Assembly (NCBI GenBank): GCA_001560915.1 | Contig: CP014214.1 | Location: 1,116,001 to 1,180,000 of the forward strand | Reading direction: 5' to 3' | Length of the DNA stretch: 64,000 bases | DNA from: a methanogenic archaeon ISO4-H5 | GTDB taxonomy: Archaea > Thermoplasmatota > Thermoplasmata > Methanomassiliicoccales > Methanomethylophilaceae | Part shown: positions 37,381 to 45,390 of the stretch, piece after piece | Layout: each line of letters opens with the position of its first letter | Numbering within the stretch: position 1 is the first letter of the stretch | The notes under the pieces: generated by a model | The model's input: only the letters and a program-made list of their open reading frames with translations | Databases searched by the model: none | What the model was told of the DNA's origin: nothing | Position numbers and translations under genes: made by a program

Positions 37381-37874
37381 GCTGGATTGAACCAGTAAAC
37401 ATTCCTCTAAAGGATCGAAGCAGTTACATCTACATCGAACATTGCATCATTGATGTCCGTAACAGCGCTTTCGTAATGCAGGATTTAGAAGGGAACACGT
37501 TCGGTGCACCGCTAGGTATACTGGCCGGCCTCATGTTGGGGCCTGGAACATCTGTTACACATGCTGCTGTAAAACTGGCTGCCGATGTGCATTGCCTTCT
37601 GCTCTGGGTTGGAGAGAACGGGGTCAGGATATATTCAGCTGGTATGCCTGGAGGTAACGGGTGCGACCGCCTGTTGATGCAGTCCAAACATGCTTCAAAA
37701 CCGCCTGCATTTATCTGGAAGATTGTAACGGAAAACATCGGCAAAGGTTCTGCGGTTCTGATCTGTTCTACAACAAAATCAGAATTCGGTTTCGAAATCG
37801 AGATTTGCGGGGAACCGCAACGGGTTTTGGATGAAATCGATGGAATAAAGGTACTTAAACATAGATTCGTTTGA
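37377..37874 (+). pseudogene. Cas1e-Cas2e deletion chimera (adaptation genes collapsed)
   Basis: 165 codons, open frame. Residues 1 to about 105 are the N-terminal domain of Cas1e: IPLKDRSSYIYIEH, LGPGTSVTHAAVKLAADV, LLLWVGENGVRIYSAG and PGGNGCDRLLMQSK. From about residue 112, FIWKIVTENIGKGSAVLICS, then TKSEFGFEIEICGEP and LDEIDGIKVLKHRFV are the C-terminal half of Cas2e. The Cas1 catalytic domain (the positions of E141, H208 and D221 in E. coli) and the first half of Cas2 are absent. A single in-frame deletion of several hundred bases with ends near 37689-37715 explains it. The product cannot integrate spacers. No other cas1 or cas2 lies in the window. Confidence 0.88.
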
Positions 37875-37879
37875 CCTTC

Positions 37880-37887
37880 TATATATT
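37880..37887 (+). promoter_or_regulatory. TATA-like element before the CRISPR array
   Basis: TATATATT lies in the only 20 bases between the Cas1/Cas2 remnant and the first repeat. A start site about 25 bases downstream would fall inside repeat 1. There is no space for a usual leader. Confidence 0.4.
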
Positions 37888-37894
37888 TTCAACA

Positions 37895-40057
37895 GAGTTC
37901 CCCATATGCGTGGGGATGAACCGGTTTTCCAAACGATGATCGATCTACTTACATTGAGTTCCCCATATGCGTGGGGATGAACCGAAACCCGTCTCAAAAG
38001 CCAAGAAACCCGTCAAGAATTCCCCACATGCGTGGGGATGAACCGAGAATGAGAACACCTTGTGATGCTGGATTCGTGAGTTCCCCACATGCATGGGGAT
38101 GAACCGATTGTGGAATACATCGACTCGTATATGCCCAAGAGTTCCCCACACATGTGGGGATGAACCGAACGTCCTGCACCTGCTCTACGAACTTCCTTCA
38201 AGTTCCCCACACATGTGGGGATGAACCATCTCTCTCCAAAACGAAACCGTCACAGCTCACGAGTTCCCCACATGCGTGGGGATGAACCGCTCTGAGGGAG
38301 TTAAAGTCTCCAGGGAGGCCGGAGTTCCCCACGCATATGGGGATGAACCGGAAGTGGGAATGTGAGCCGTAATTGGGTTGCTGAGTTCCCCACGCATGTG
38401 GGGATGAACCGAAGACCCAGGTGAGAGTACCGGGTGGACTCGTGAGTTCCCCACGTATGTGGGGATGAACCGCAGATCGCAGACTACGGTGACACCATCC
38501 AGTTAAGTTCCCCACTCATGTGGGGATGAACCGTCATGCGTCGCAGTGCTTACCATCTCATCATGGAGTTCCCCATGCATATGGGGATGAACCGAGAATC
38601 CCAAACCGAAGAAAACCGAAGTCAAAGAGTTCCCCACGCATGTGGGGATGAACCGAATGATGGCAGAGGAGAACGGACGTCCTATTTGAGTTCCCCACGC
38701 ATGTGGGGATGAACCGTAATACACGCCAAACATAAGAAGTCCGACACCATGTTCCCCACAAATATGGGGATGAACCGGCGTCCGAAGGAGAGGACCACAT
38801 CAGGGCCATGAGTTCCCCACGCATGTGGGGATGAACCGGAAAAATACGGGAAGAAATTTGCAATGCAAGTGAGTTCCCCACGCATGTGGGGATGAACCTA
38901 TCTGCATGAAGGTGCTGAACATCCGGCCCATGAGTTCCCCACGCATATGGGGATGAACCGCAGATCAGGCGCACCTTCATCAGCCCCGATGAGAGTTCCC
39001 CACGCATGTGGGGATGAACCGATTCGGCTTGTTCAGAAAGCGAATCCAAATATGAGTTCCCCACGCATATGGGGATGAATCGAAGACCGCAATCTACACC
39101 GCAGGCGCATATGTGAGTTCCCCACGCATGTGGGGATGAACCGGTCAAGGGCGAGGGCCTAAAATTCGCCTACCTGAGTTCCCCACGCATGTGGGGATGA
39201 ACCGCACGCCACCACCTCCGGAGACGCCTGGTCCGAGAGTTCCCCACGCATATGGGGATGAACCGGGAAAGTAAGGAGATCGTGAAAAGGTATCTGGGGG
39301 TTCCCCACGCATGTGGGGATGAACCGATGACGGAGATACTCTCCAGGAGAGGTACTCCGAGTTCCCCACGTAGGTGGGGATGAACCGTAGCCGTTGAACC
39401 ATGTGATGGTGTTGCAGGCGAGTTCCCCACGTAGGTGGGGATGAACCGGGAATTGAAAACGTAAGGCAGGGTTACGGATCGGGTTCCCCACGTAGGTGGG
39501 GATGAACCGGTCTTGTACTGTCCCTCGAACGGTTCGATGTGAAGTTCCCCACGCATGTGGGGAGGAACCGATATTGATTCCGAGCTTGCTGTATGCGGTG
39601 CCAAGTTCCCCACGTATATGGGGATGAACCGACTGGTGTCAGGGTACAGACCTCTCACGCAACGGGTTCCCCACGTAGGTGGGGATGAACCGCACAGACT
39701 GTGAAAGCCATCATCCGTGAGCGCGAGTTCCCCACATGCGTGGGGATGAACCGGCCGCTAGCCAGCACCCTCCCCAGACCGCTTAGAGTTCCCCACTCCT
39801 GTGGGGATGAACCGTCGTGTGTGGCAGTAGAAACCATTTCGTCATGGTGTTCCCCACACAGGTGGGGATGAACCTTAATGGCCGAAACCCCAATGTCCGG
39901 TACGCGGGAGTTCCCCACGTATGTGAGAATGAATCGCCTCGCAGCACCCCCTATAACAGGGGGCCATGGGTTCCCCACGTATGTGGAGATGGGTCGAACC
40001 CGAGTCCACGCTTACACTGAGCAAGGATGAGTTCCCCACTCATATAGGGGCACAATG
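37895..40057 (+). CRISPR. Type I-E CRISPR array, 36 repeats and 35 spacers
   Basis: 29-base repeats (GAGTTCCCCA-N6-TGGGGATGAACCG) alternate with 32-base spacers at a strict 61-base period; only spacer 34 is 31 bases. The stem CCCCA/TGGGG and the 5' handle ATGAACCG match the I-E crRNA orientation, so transcription is on the plus strand. The last three repeats (39908, 39968, 40029) are degenerate, placing the old end on the right and the leader end next to the cas genes. The six bases between the stem arms vary strongly among repeats. Spacers 11 (38534-38565) and 32 (39815-39846) derive from the same protein-coding site. Many apparent ORFs across the array are artefacts of the repeat. Confidence 0.98.
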
Positions 40058-40174
40058 TTACTTACAATCGATTCTCGGCGCCACGATCGCCATAACCTTC
40101 CTTCCCCCGCGTTCTCTGTCGAACCTCGGGGGATAATCCGTATCGAAGGAAATCTTCACGTCGGAGCACTCCAT
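40058..40174 (-). CDS. 38-residue ORF, possibly a decayed paralogue
   Basis: Begins MECSDVKISFDTDYPPRFD and ends KVMAIVAPRIDCK, then TAA against the last degenerate repeat. A related sequence (CSEVKIFFDKDYSLRFGR) is encoded at 40702-40797 on the same strand, so a short gene seems to have been duplicated around the 152-residue gene. It may be only a fragment. Function unknown. Confidence 0.35.
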   Translation of the reverse strand: MECSDVKISFDTDYPPRFDRERGGRKVMAIVAPRIDCK

Positions 40175-40226
40175 GAATTATCTTAGGATTCTCAAACGGC
40201 ACGATTATGCCCTAAATACCGACCAA

Positions 40227-40685
40227 TCAGCATCCTTCTCTGAAATATTGGCGGTACTCCTCATGCGTATATGGAATCCCGGGGCGCGACAGATCCATCA
40301 TTTTGTCAAGGCATTTTATGAAATACTCATGGGCCTCCTCGTCCATATCCGCCATGGCCCAGTGATTCCAGTAACGCCAGTATGAAAGGAGATGATTGCC
40401 CAGGGTATGCAGATCGATGTTATCGAACAATTCCCTCTGGGCTTCTTCCTTAGTCAGGGATTTCTCTTTCATGAGAGATTCGAGCCGGTCACGATATCTC
40501 TCATCGCTATCCACCTCAAAACCCAACGCCTCTAAATCTTCACAGAAATAGAATGTCAGATAGAATTTGGGATCTATCATCGAACGCGCCTGGAAGAGAA
40601 GTTTCCATTTTTGGGCCGTGCTGTAGACGTCGACGTAATACCTGAGACGCTGTTCCCGTGGTGGATGACCTTCCAGAAACTCCAT
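40227..40685 (-). CDS. Hypothetical protein, 152 residues
   Basis: An AGGA ribosome-binding site lies a few bases before the ATG. The sequence is helical and charged, rich in aromatic residues (YWRYWNHWAMADMDEEAHEY). No family recognised. It lies between two related short sequences at the distal end of the CRISPR array, in a low-G+C decayed zone. Confidence 0.5.
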   Translation of the reverse strand: MEFLEGHPPREQRLRYYVDVYSTAQKWKLLFQARSMIDPKFYLTFYFCEDLEALGFEVDSDERYRDRLESLMKEKSLTKEEAQRELFDNIDLHTLGNHLLSYWRYWNHWAMADMDEEAHEYFIKCLDKMMDLSRPGIPYTHEEYRQYFREGC

Positions 40686-40701
40686 GTTTTCCTATCTTTG
40701 G

Positions 40702-40797
40702 CTAGATAATTATACCTTCCTGGGTTACGCAGGGGGCTCTTCCGAACCTCAGAGAATAATCCTTGTCGAAGAATATCTTCACCTCTGAGCACACTAG
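40702..40797 (-). pseudogene. Diverged partial copy of the 38-residue ORF
   Basis: Encodes VCSEVKIFFDKDYSLRFGR then diverges and ends at a TAG, the only TAG that ends an open frame I examined. Similarity to the ORF at 40058-40174 covers about 20 codons. Its upstream continuation to about 40920 shows no recognisable family. Confidence 0.35.
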
Positions 40798-40954
40798 AAT
40801 AGATTGCATATCCTCAACAATTCGCCCACCTGATATCTGTTCTCTAATCCGAGACCTATCGCAAATAAATGCAGAATCAAACCAATGCCCTTTTATTATA
40901 TGAGCAAATACAAAGCCCATCGCCCGAGTTCTTAACCATTCGTACCGGGTGCTA

Positions 40955-40998
40955 GGCCGCTCCAGACGTTCTCAAGTCGTCTGTATGTCGGAGCGGCC
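40955..40998. other. Strong two-part hairpin in a 435-base non-coding gap
   Basis: GGCCGCTCC (40955-40963) pairs with GGAGCGGCC (40990-40998), and inside it AGACG (40964-40968) pairs with CGTCT (40978-40982), with a seven-base bulge (GTATGTC) on the 3' side only. It could be a small structured RNA or a terminator of the right edge of the island. The rest of 40798-41120 holds only an A/T-rich promoter-like stretch. Confidence 0.45.
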
Positions 40999-41120
40999 GA
41001 ACAATTATTCTCGGATTTTGAGAAAACATACTCCTTCCGATTATGGAATTCTGCAATTTGTCTACAAATCCCCTTTATAGTAAATCTTCAGTCACTCTTC
41101 ACACGCGGGAGAAACGTAAC

Positions 41121-41456
41121 ATGTGTCCACAGATCCAAGAACTCACAATGGTCGCCTCGGTAGGAAAGAACTTCGCCAATGTCTACGTATCCGAGAGCTT
41201 CGAGGAAGTGGACCGCACCGTGGTCACCGTTTATCTCGAAGCCAACGGCGTCGAGTACAAGCATTTCACTTTTGTCCTAGGCAAAGGCAAGACCCGTGTC
41301 ACCTTGACCGAGCTCGGTGAAGGCAAATACAACTGCTACGCAATCCAGTTCGCCGGCGAGGAGAAGGCCGAATCCAAGATCTCCTTCGAGATCAGCGGTT
41401 CTGACAACATCGTCGAGATGCTCGGCGAGATCCGGGACAATCTCAAGAAACTGTGA
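41121..41456 (+). CDS. Conserved-looking beta-rich protein of unknown function
   Basis: 111 residues from the ATG at 41121, preceded by GGGAG. Alternating hydrophobic pattern (RTVVTVYLEANGVEYKHFTFVLG, then TRVTLTELGEGKYNCYAIQFAG) suggests a beta-sandwich, with a short amphipathic C-terminus (IVEMLGEIRDNLKKL). No family recognised. It lies 34 bases before the MarR gene and may be regulated with it. Confidence 0.65.
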   Translation: MCPQIQELTMVASVGKNFANVYVSESFEEVDRTVVTVYLEANGVEYKHFTFVLGKGKTRVTLTELGEGKYNCYAIQFAGEEKAESKISFEISGSDNIVEMLGEIRDNLKKL

Positions 41457-41467
41457 AATAATTCTAT

Positions 41468-41490
41468 GTTATCAGTGTTAAACTGATAAC
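41468..41490. promoter_or_regulatory. Palindromic operator before MarR gene
   Basis: GTTATCAGT and ACTGATAAC are perfect nine-base inverted repeats around GTTAA, ending directly at the ATG of the MarR-family gene. This is the usual layout of an autoregulatory operator. Confidence 0.7.
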
Positions 41491-41946
41491 ATGACAGAGT
41501 CCCGGGAAGTCAGCGAAGAGGAATACCTACGTCTGATGCTCTATATCCCGGACAAGATCCGCAAGTGCATCGATGCCCTGGCATCCGACCATTTTTCAGA
41601 CCCGGACATGAAGCCTTACTTCGTATCGTACATCACGAGGCTGCATGCGCTGGACGGTGCCACTCAGAAGGACCTCAAGGCCGTCATACCTTTTGATAAA
41701 TCGCGTATCTCCGTGGTCATCCACCAGCTCATCGACAAGGGATATGTGTACAACGACGGCGAGGGCAGGAACAGTTCCCTGCATCTGACCGAGAAGGGCG
41801 AGGCCGCCTATCCCTCATGCTGCAGCTTCCTTCAGCGCCTGTCGGAGGAACTCTTCAGGATATCTCCCTGCGACCCCAAGGTGAGGCAGGCCAACATCGA
41901 TTTCGATGCGCACATGGACAGACTCCTCGAGAAGTACCGCCAGTGA
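41491..41946 (+). CDS. MarR-family transcriptional regulator
   Basis: 151 residues. Winged-helix region: ATQKDLKAVIPFDKSRISVVIHQLIDKGYVYNDGEGRNSSLHLTEKG, with recognition helix SRISVVIHQLIDKG and wing GRNSSLHLT, flanked by dimerisation helices. The perfect palindrome abutting its start suggests autorepression. The likely target is itself and perhaps the 111-residue gene. Its stop is two bases from the convergent antiporter gene. Confidence 0.88.
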   Translation: MTESREVSEEEYLRLMLYIPDKIRKCIDALASDHFSDPDMKPYFVSYITRLHALDGATQKDLKAVIPFDKSRISVVIHQLIDKGYVYNDGEGRNSSLHLTEKGEAAYPSCCSFLQRLSEELFRISPCDPKVRQANIDFDAHMDRLLEKYRQ

Positions 41947-41948
41947 GC

Positions 41949-42905
41949 TCATATCGCGAGCGAAGGCACCGCGATCATTATCGCAAGGTATGCAACGTAG
42001 ATTCCCAGCAGGACGAATGCCGAAGGCCTGCTGATCTGGTTCTTCCATTTGATCATGGCGAACATGCACAGTGAGATCAGGATCATCACGGGGATGTGGA
42101 AATACAGTACTGATTCCGAGACGGGAATCTTGGCGACGACCGCTCCTATTCCCAGCACCGCGCAGGCATTGAAGATGTTGCTGCCTACGATGTTTGCAAC
42201 AGCGAGATCGTTCTCTCCGCGGGATGCCGCGATGAGGCAGATACATATCTCAGGCAGAGAGGTTCCGATGGCCACGATGATGAGTCCCACCAGCAGGTCG
42301 GAGATTCCGATTATATGGGCGAGCTCCACCGCACCGTCGACGAAGAACCTCGCTCCGAAATACAGGAGGATGAGTCCGACTGCGATGAGTGCAATGAGTA
42401 TGGGATAACCCTGGGTGGAACCCTCCTCCACTTCCGAGGTGTATACTTCCTGTCCCTCGGTGTTGTCCTTCTTGGCACGGTAGATGACGTACAGGAAAAT
42501 GATAAGAGCAGCGATCAGGCCGATTCCGACCCACAGCGACAGGATGTTCAGCGCTGCCAGGATGAAAACTGCGAACGAGGTGATGATCATCATGGCGACC
42601 TCCATCCTCATGGTGTCGTACTTGGCGGCGAGAGGACATACGATGGCAGCCAGAGCGATAGCGATTCCTATGTTCACTATGTTGCTTCCGAGCACATTAC
42701 CCAGAATGATCGCGGGAGTGTTCGCGCTGACCACGGATGTCACCATCTCCGGAGCCGAGGATCCGAAGGCGACCACGGTGAGTCCTACCACAAACGGGGC
42801 CACGCCGAGACGGAGTGCGAGGTTCTTAGCGCCTTTGACAAGCCAATCAGAACCAAAATAAAGCATCACTATACCGAGAGGTATTCCCAGCAGTACCCAT
42901 TCCAT
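41949..42905 (-). CDS. Na+/Ca2+ (cation/proton) antiporter, YrbG family
   Basis: 318 residues, about ten membrane segments. The two inverted alpha repeats are visible: VVAFGSSAPEMVTSVVSANTP and VAIGTSLPEICICLIAASRGE followed by GSNIFNACAVLG. An acidic central loop (TEGQEVYTSEVEEGS) separates the halves. It probably exports Ca2+. Confidence 0.92.
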   Translation of the reverse strand: MEWVLLGIPLGIVMLYFGSDWLVKGAKNLALRLGVAPFVVGLTVVAFGSSAPEMVTSVVSANTPAIILGNVLGSNIVNIGIAIALAAIVCPLAAKYDTMRMEVAMMIITSFAVFILAALNILSLWVGIGLIAALIIFLYVIYRAKKDNTEGQEVYTSEVEEGSTQGYPILIALIAVGLILLYFGARFFVDGAVELAHIIGISDLLVGLIIVAIGTSLPEICICLIAASRGENDLAVANIVGSNIFNACAVLGIGAVVAKIPVSESVLYFHIPVMILISLCMFAMIKWKNQISRPSAFVLLGIYVAYLAIMIAVPSLAI

Positions 42906-42990
42906 GCGTGGGCAATGTTGGAGCTGTTTATACTTTTTTTGTTATAGGGGATAGTATCAAAAACCATGAACCGATGGCGTGACAGATACG

Positions 42991-44748
42991 ATGCTGATCA
43001 AAGCCCAGTCCGTCACCAAATCCTTCGGCCCCTTGAAAGTCCTCACGGATGTGAGTCTGCAGATCAACGAGGGGGACCGCATCGGCCTGGTGGGAGCCAA
43101 CGGAGCGGGGAAATCCACCTTCCTGAAGATCCTCCTCGGAGAGGAGAAGGAAGATACGGGCGAGATCGTCCGCAGGACCGATAAGATCGGCTATATGCAG
43201 CAGTTCAACGACCTTCCCGAGGACAAGACGGTCAGGGAGGTTTTGGAAGAATCGTTCTCCTACGTCGAGAACCTGAAGAGGAGGATGCAGGAGATCGACG
43301 ACATCATGACCGTCGGAGGGGACATCGACTGGAACGCCCTCGCCGAGGAGAGCGCCGAGCTCCAGAGCAAGATGGACCAGTTCAACGGCGAGGTCGGCGA
43401 CCGCCTGCTGGATATACTGAGAAAGGTCAACTTCCCGGAGGACGGACTCGACAGGCAGATCGGCACCCTCTCCGGAGGCGAGAAATCCAAGATCGTCATG
43501 GCCAGGACCGCCGTTCAGGTCGGCGACTGCGACGTCATCTTCATGGACGAGCCCACTTCCCATCTGGACATCGGCACCATAGAATGGATGGAACGTTCTA
43601 TATTATCATCAAAATGCGCGGTCGTCATCGTGAGCCACGACCGTTACTTCCTGGACCGCATCGCCCTCAGGGTGCTGGAGATCGAGAACGGGAAATCCAC
43701 CGAGTACAAGGGCAATTATTCCCAATACGTGGAGAAGAAGAACATCTCCATCGAGCGCCAGATGAAGGAGTACGAGAGGTACGCCAGCGCCAAGAAGAAG
43801 CAGGAGGATCTCATCGAGGCGATGTTCCACGACTCCCGCAGGTACATGGCCACCTACAAGACCCGCAAGATGATGGCCTCCAAGATCGAGGAGAAGGAGC
43901 GCCCGGAGGAGCAGAAGGAGATCAGCATGAAGCTCACCGCCGCCCAGAAATCCGGCAAGAACGTGATCATCGCCGAGGATATGTCGATAGAAAGGGGCGG
44001 CAAGACCATCCTCTCCGGTGTGAACCTCGACATTCAGAAAGGCGACAAGATCGGTATCTTCGGAGTCAACGGGGCAGGGAAATCAACCCTCCTTAAGGCC
44101 CTCCTCGGAGAGCTGCCGGTCAAAGGAAACCTGTGGGTCGCACCCGGTGCCAAGATCGGTTACTACTCTCAGGAACATGAAGGATTAGACCTCGGCCTCA
44201 CGGCAGAGGAACAGCTCCTGATCACCATCGGGCCCGACAAGAAAGCTGAAGCACGCAACCGTCTGGCACAGTTCCTTATCACCGGAGAGAACGCCACCAA
44301 CAAGATGTCCTCCCTCTCCGGAGGACAGAGGGCGAGAGTTGCGTTGTGCGTCATGATGTGCGGCGACACCAACCTCCTCATCCTTGACGAGCCCACCAAC
44401 TACGTCGACATCCCCTCCAAGCACATGATGGAGCAGGCCCTTTCGGAATACGATGGAGTAGTCATCACCGTTACCCACGACAGGTTCTTCCTGGACAACG
44501 TCTGCAACAAGGTCATCGAGGTTGCCAATGGAAAAGCGATATGCCACAACGGCAACTACTCCGACGTCAAAGGGGCACCGGAACCCGTCAAGATGGCCGA
44601 GAAGGGCCAGATGTACAGAGTGGTGGAACCTTTCACCAACTGGACCACCCGCAAGAAGTACGCCAAGGGCGACAGAATCTCCATCACGCCTTCGGAGATG
44701 CCCGGTTTCCAGGACGCTCTCGACAAGGGCAAGATTAGGAAGAGCTGA
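42991..44748 (+). CDS. ABC-F family ATPase
   Basis: 585 residues from the ATG at 42991; a GTG at 42979 is also possible. Two ABC domains without membrane segments: Walker A GANGAGKST (35-43) with LSGGEKSKIVMART and FMDEPTSHLD, then GVNGAGKST with SLSGGQRARVALC and LDEPTNYVD. The charged linker (YERYASAKKKQEDLIEAMF) between them is the ABC-F P-site tRNA motif. These proteins act on ribosomes. Antibiotic resistance or translation relief cannot be distinguished here. Confidence 0.92.
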   Translation: MLIKAQSVTKSFGPLKVLTDVSLQINEGDRIGLVGANGAGKSTFLKILLGEEKEDTGEIVRRTDKIGYMQQFNDLPEDKTVREVLEESFSYVENLKRRMQEIDDIMTVGGDIDWNALAEESAELQSKMDQFNGEVGDRLLDILRKVNFPEDGLDRQIGTLSGGEKSKIVMARTAVQVGDCDVIFMDEPTSHLDIGTIEWMERSILSSKCAVVIVSHDRYFLDRIALRVLEIENGKSTEYKGNYSQYVEKKNISIERQMKEYERYASAKKKQEDLIEAMFHDSRRYMATYKTRKMMASKIEEKERPEEQKEISMKLTAAQKSGKNVIIAEDMSIERGGKTILSGVNLDIQKGDKIGIFGVNGAGKSTLLKALLGELPVKGNLWVAPGAKIGYYSQEHEGLDLGLTAEEQLLITIGPDKKAEARNRLAQFLITGENATNKMSSLSGGQRARVALCVMMCGDTNLLILDEPTNYVDIPSKHMMEQALSEYDGVVITVTHDRFFLDNVCNKVIEVANGKAICHNGNYSDVKGAPEPVKMAEKGQMYRVVEPFTNWTTRKKYAKGDRISITPSEMPGFQDALDKGKIRKS

Positions 44749-44799
44749 CCCATCCCCTTTATAGAGGACATAACATTACGAGACTATCCCTGTGATATT

Positions 44800-45390
44800 A
44801 TGTGGTATGTGGTTGACGGCATGGACGGCTGCGGCAAATCGAGTGCCGCTTCGTGCATCACCGCAAAGCTGGAATCCGAAGGACGCAGGGTCCTGGAGCT
44901 CACCCATCCCAACAGGGGCACGAAGATCGGCCGGAAGGAAGCCGAGTACCTTCTGCAGGACGGCAAGTACGCCAAGATCATGGCCACGCTCATGTACATC
45001 TTCGATGTCATACATTCCATCCGCCTCATGAAGAAAGCAAAGAAGACGAACGAGTACGACGACTTCGTCTTTGTCAGGTACATCATGGCGGTATCATACC
45101 TTCCGAAACCCCTGGCGAAACTCGCATACAAGTTCTTCGAGATCGTCTTCCCCACACCCGACGTCAAGATATTCGTAGATGTCACCGGCCCTACCGCGAT
45201 GGCCCGCATCAACTCCCGCGGAGAGGAGCTTGAGACCTTCGAGACGGAGGATCAGCTCACCAAGACCCGTGAGAAGATGCTTATGTTCATTCCAAAGGGA
45301 TGGCACCTGATCGACAACAACGGAGACTTCGAGAATACGAAGACCCAGATACTAGAAGTCCTTGACGAGGTGAAGCATGGCGATCCATGA
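44800..45390 (+). CDS. Thymidylate-kinase-like nucleotide kinase
   Basis: 196 residues. P-loop DGMDGCGKSS (6-15) as in dTMP kinases, followed by a helical middle part and FVDVTGPTAMARINSRGEELETFE, a lid-like region. The DR(Y/S) motif seen in true Tmk reads VRYIMA, so the substrate may differ. It overlaps the next membrane gene by 14 bases. Confidence 0.75.
   Translation: MWYVVDGMDGCGKSSAASCITAKLESEGRRVLELTHPNRGTKIGRKEAEYLLQDGKYAKIMATLMYIFDVIHSIRLMKKAKKTNEYDDFVFVRYIMAVSYLPKPLAKLAYKFFEIVFPTPDVKIFVDVTGPTAMARINSRGEELETFETEDQLTKTREKMLMFIPKGWHLIDNNGDFENTKTQILEVLDEVKHGDP

Noticed and set aside
37945-39978. Overlapping minus-strand ORFs of 65-195 codons with repeated VHPHMRGEL/GSSPHAWGT
   Set aside because: These are the CRISPR repeat translated; the 61-base period gives regular peptides. 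I used them only to notice that two spacers share a peptide.
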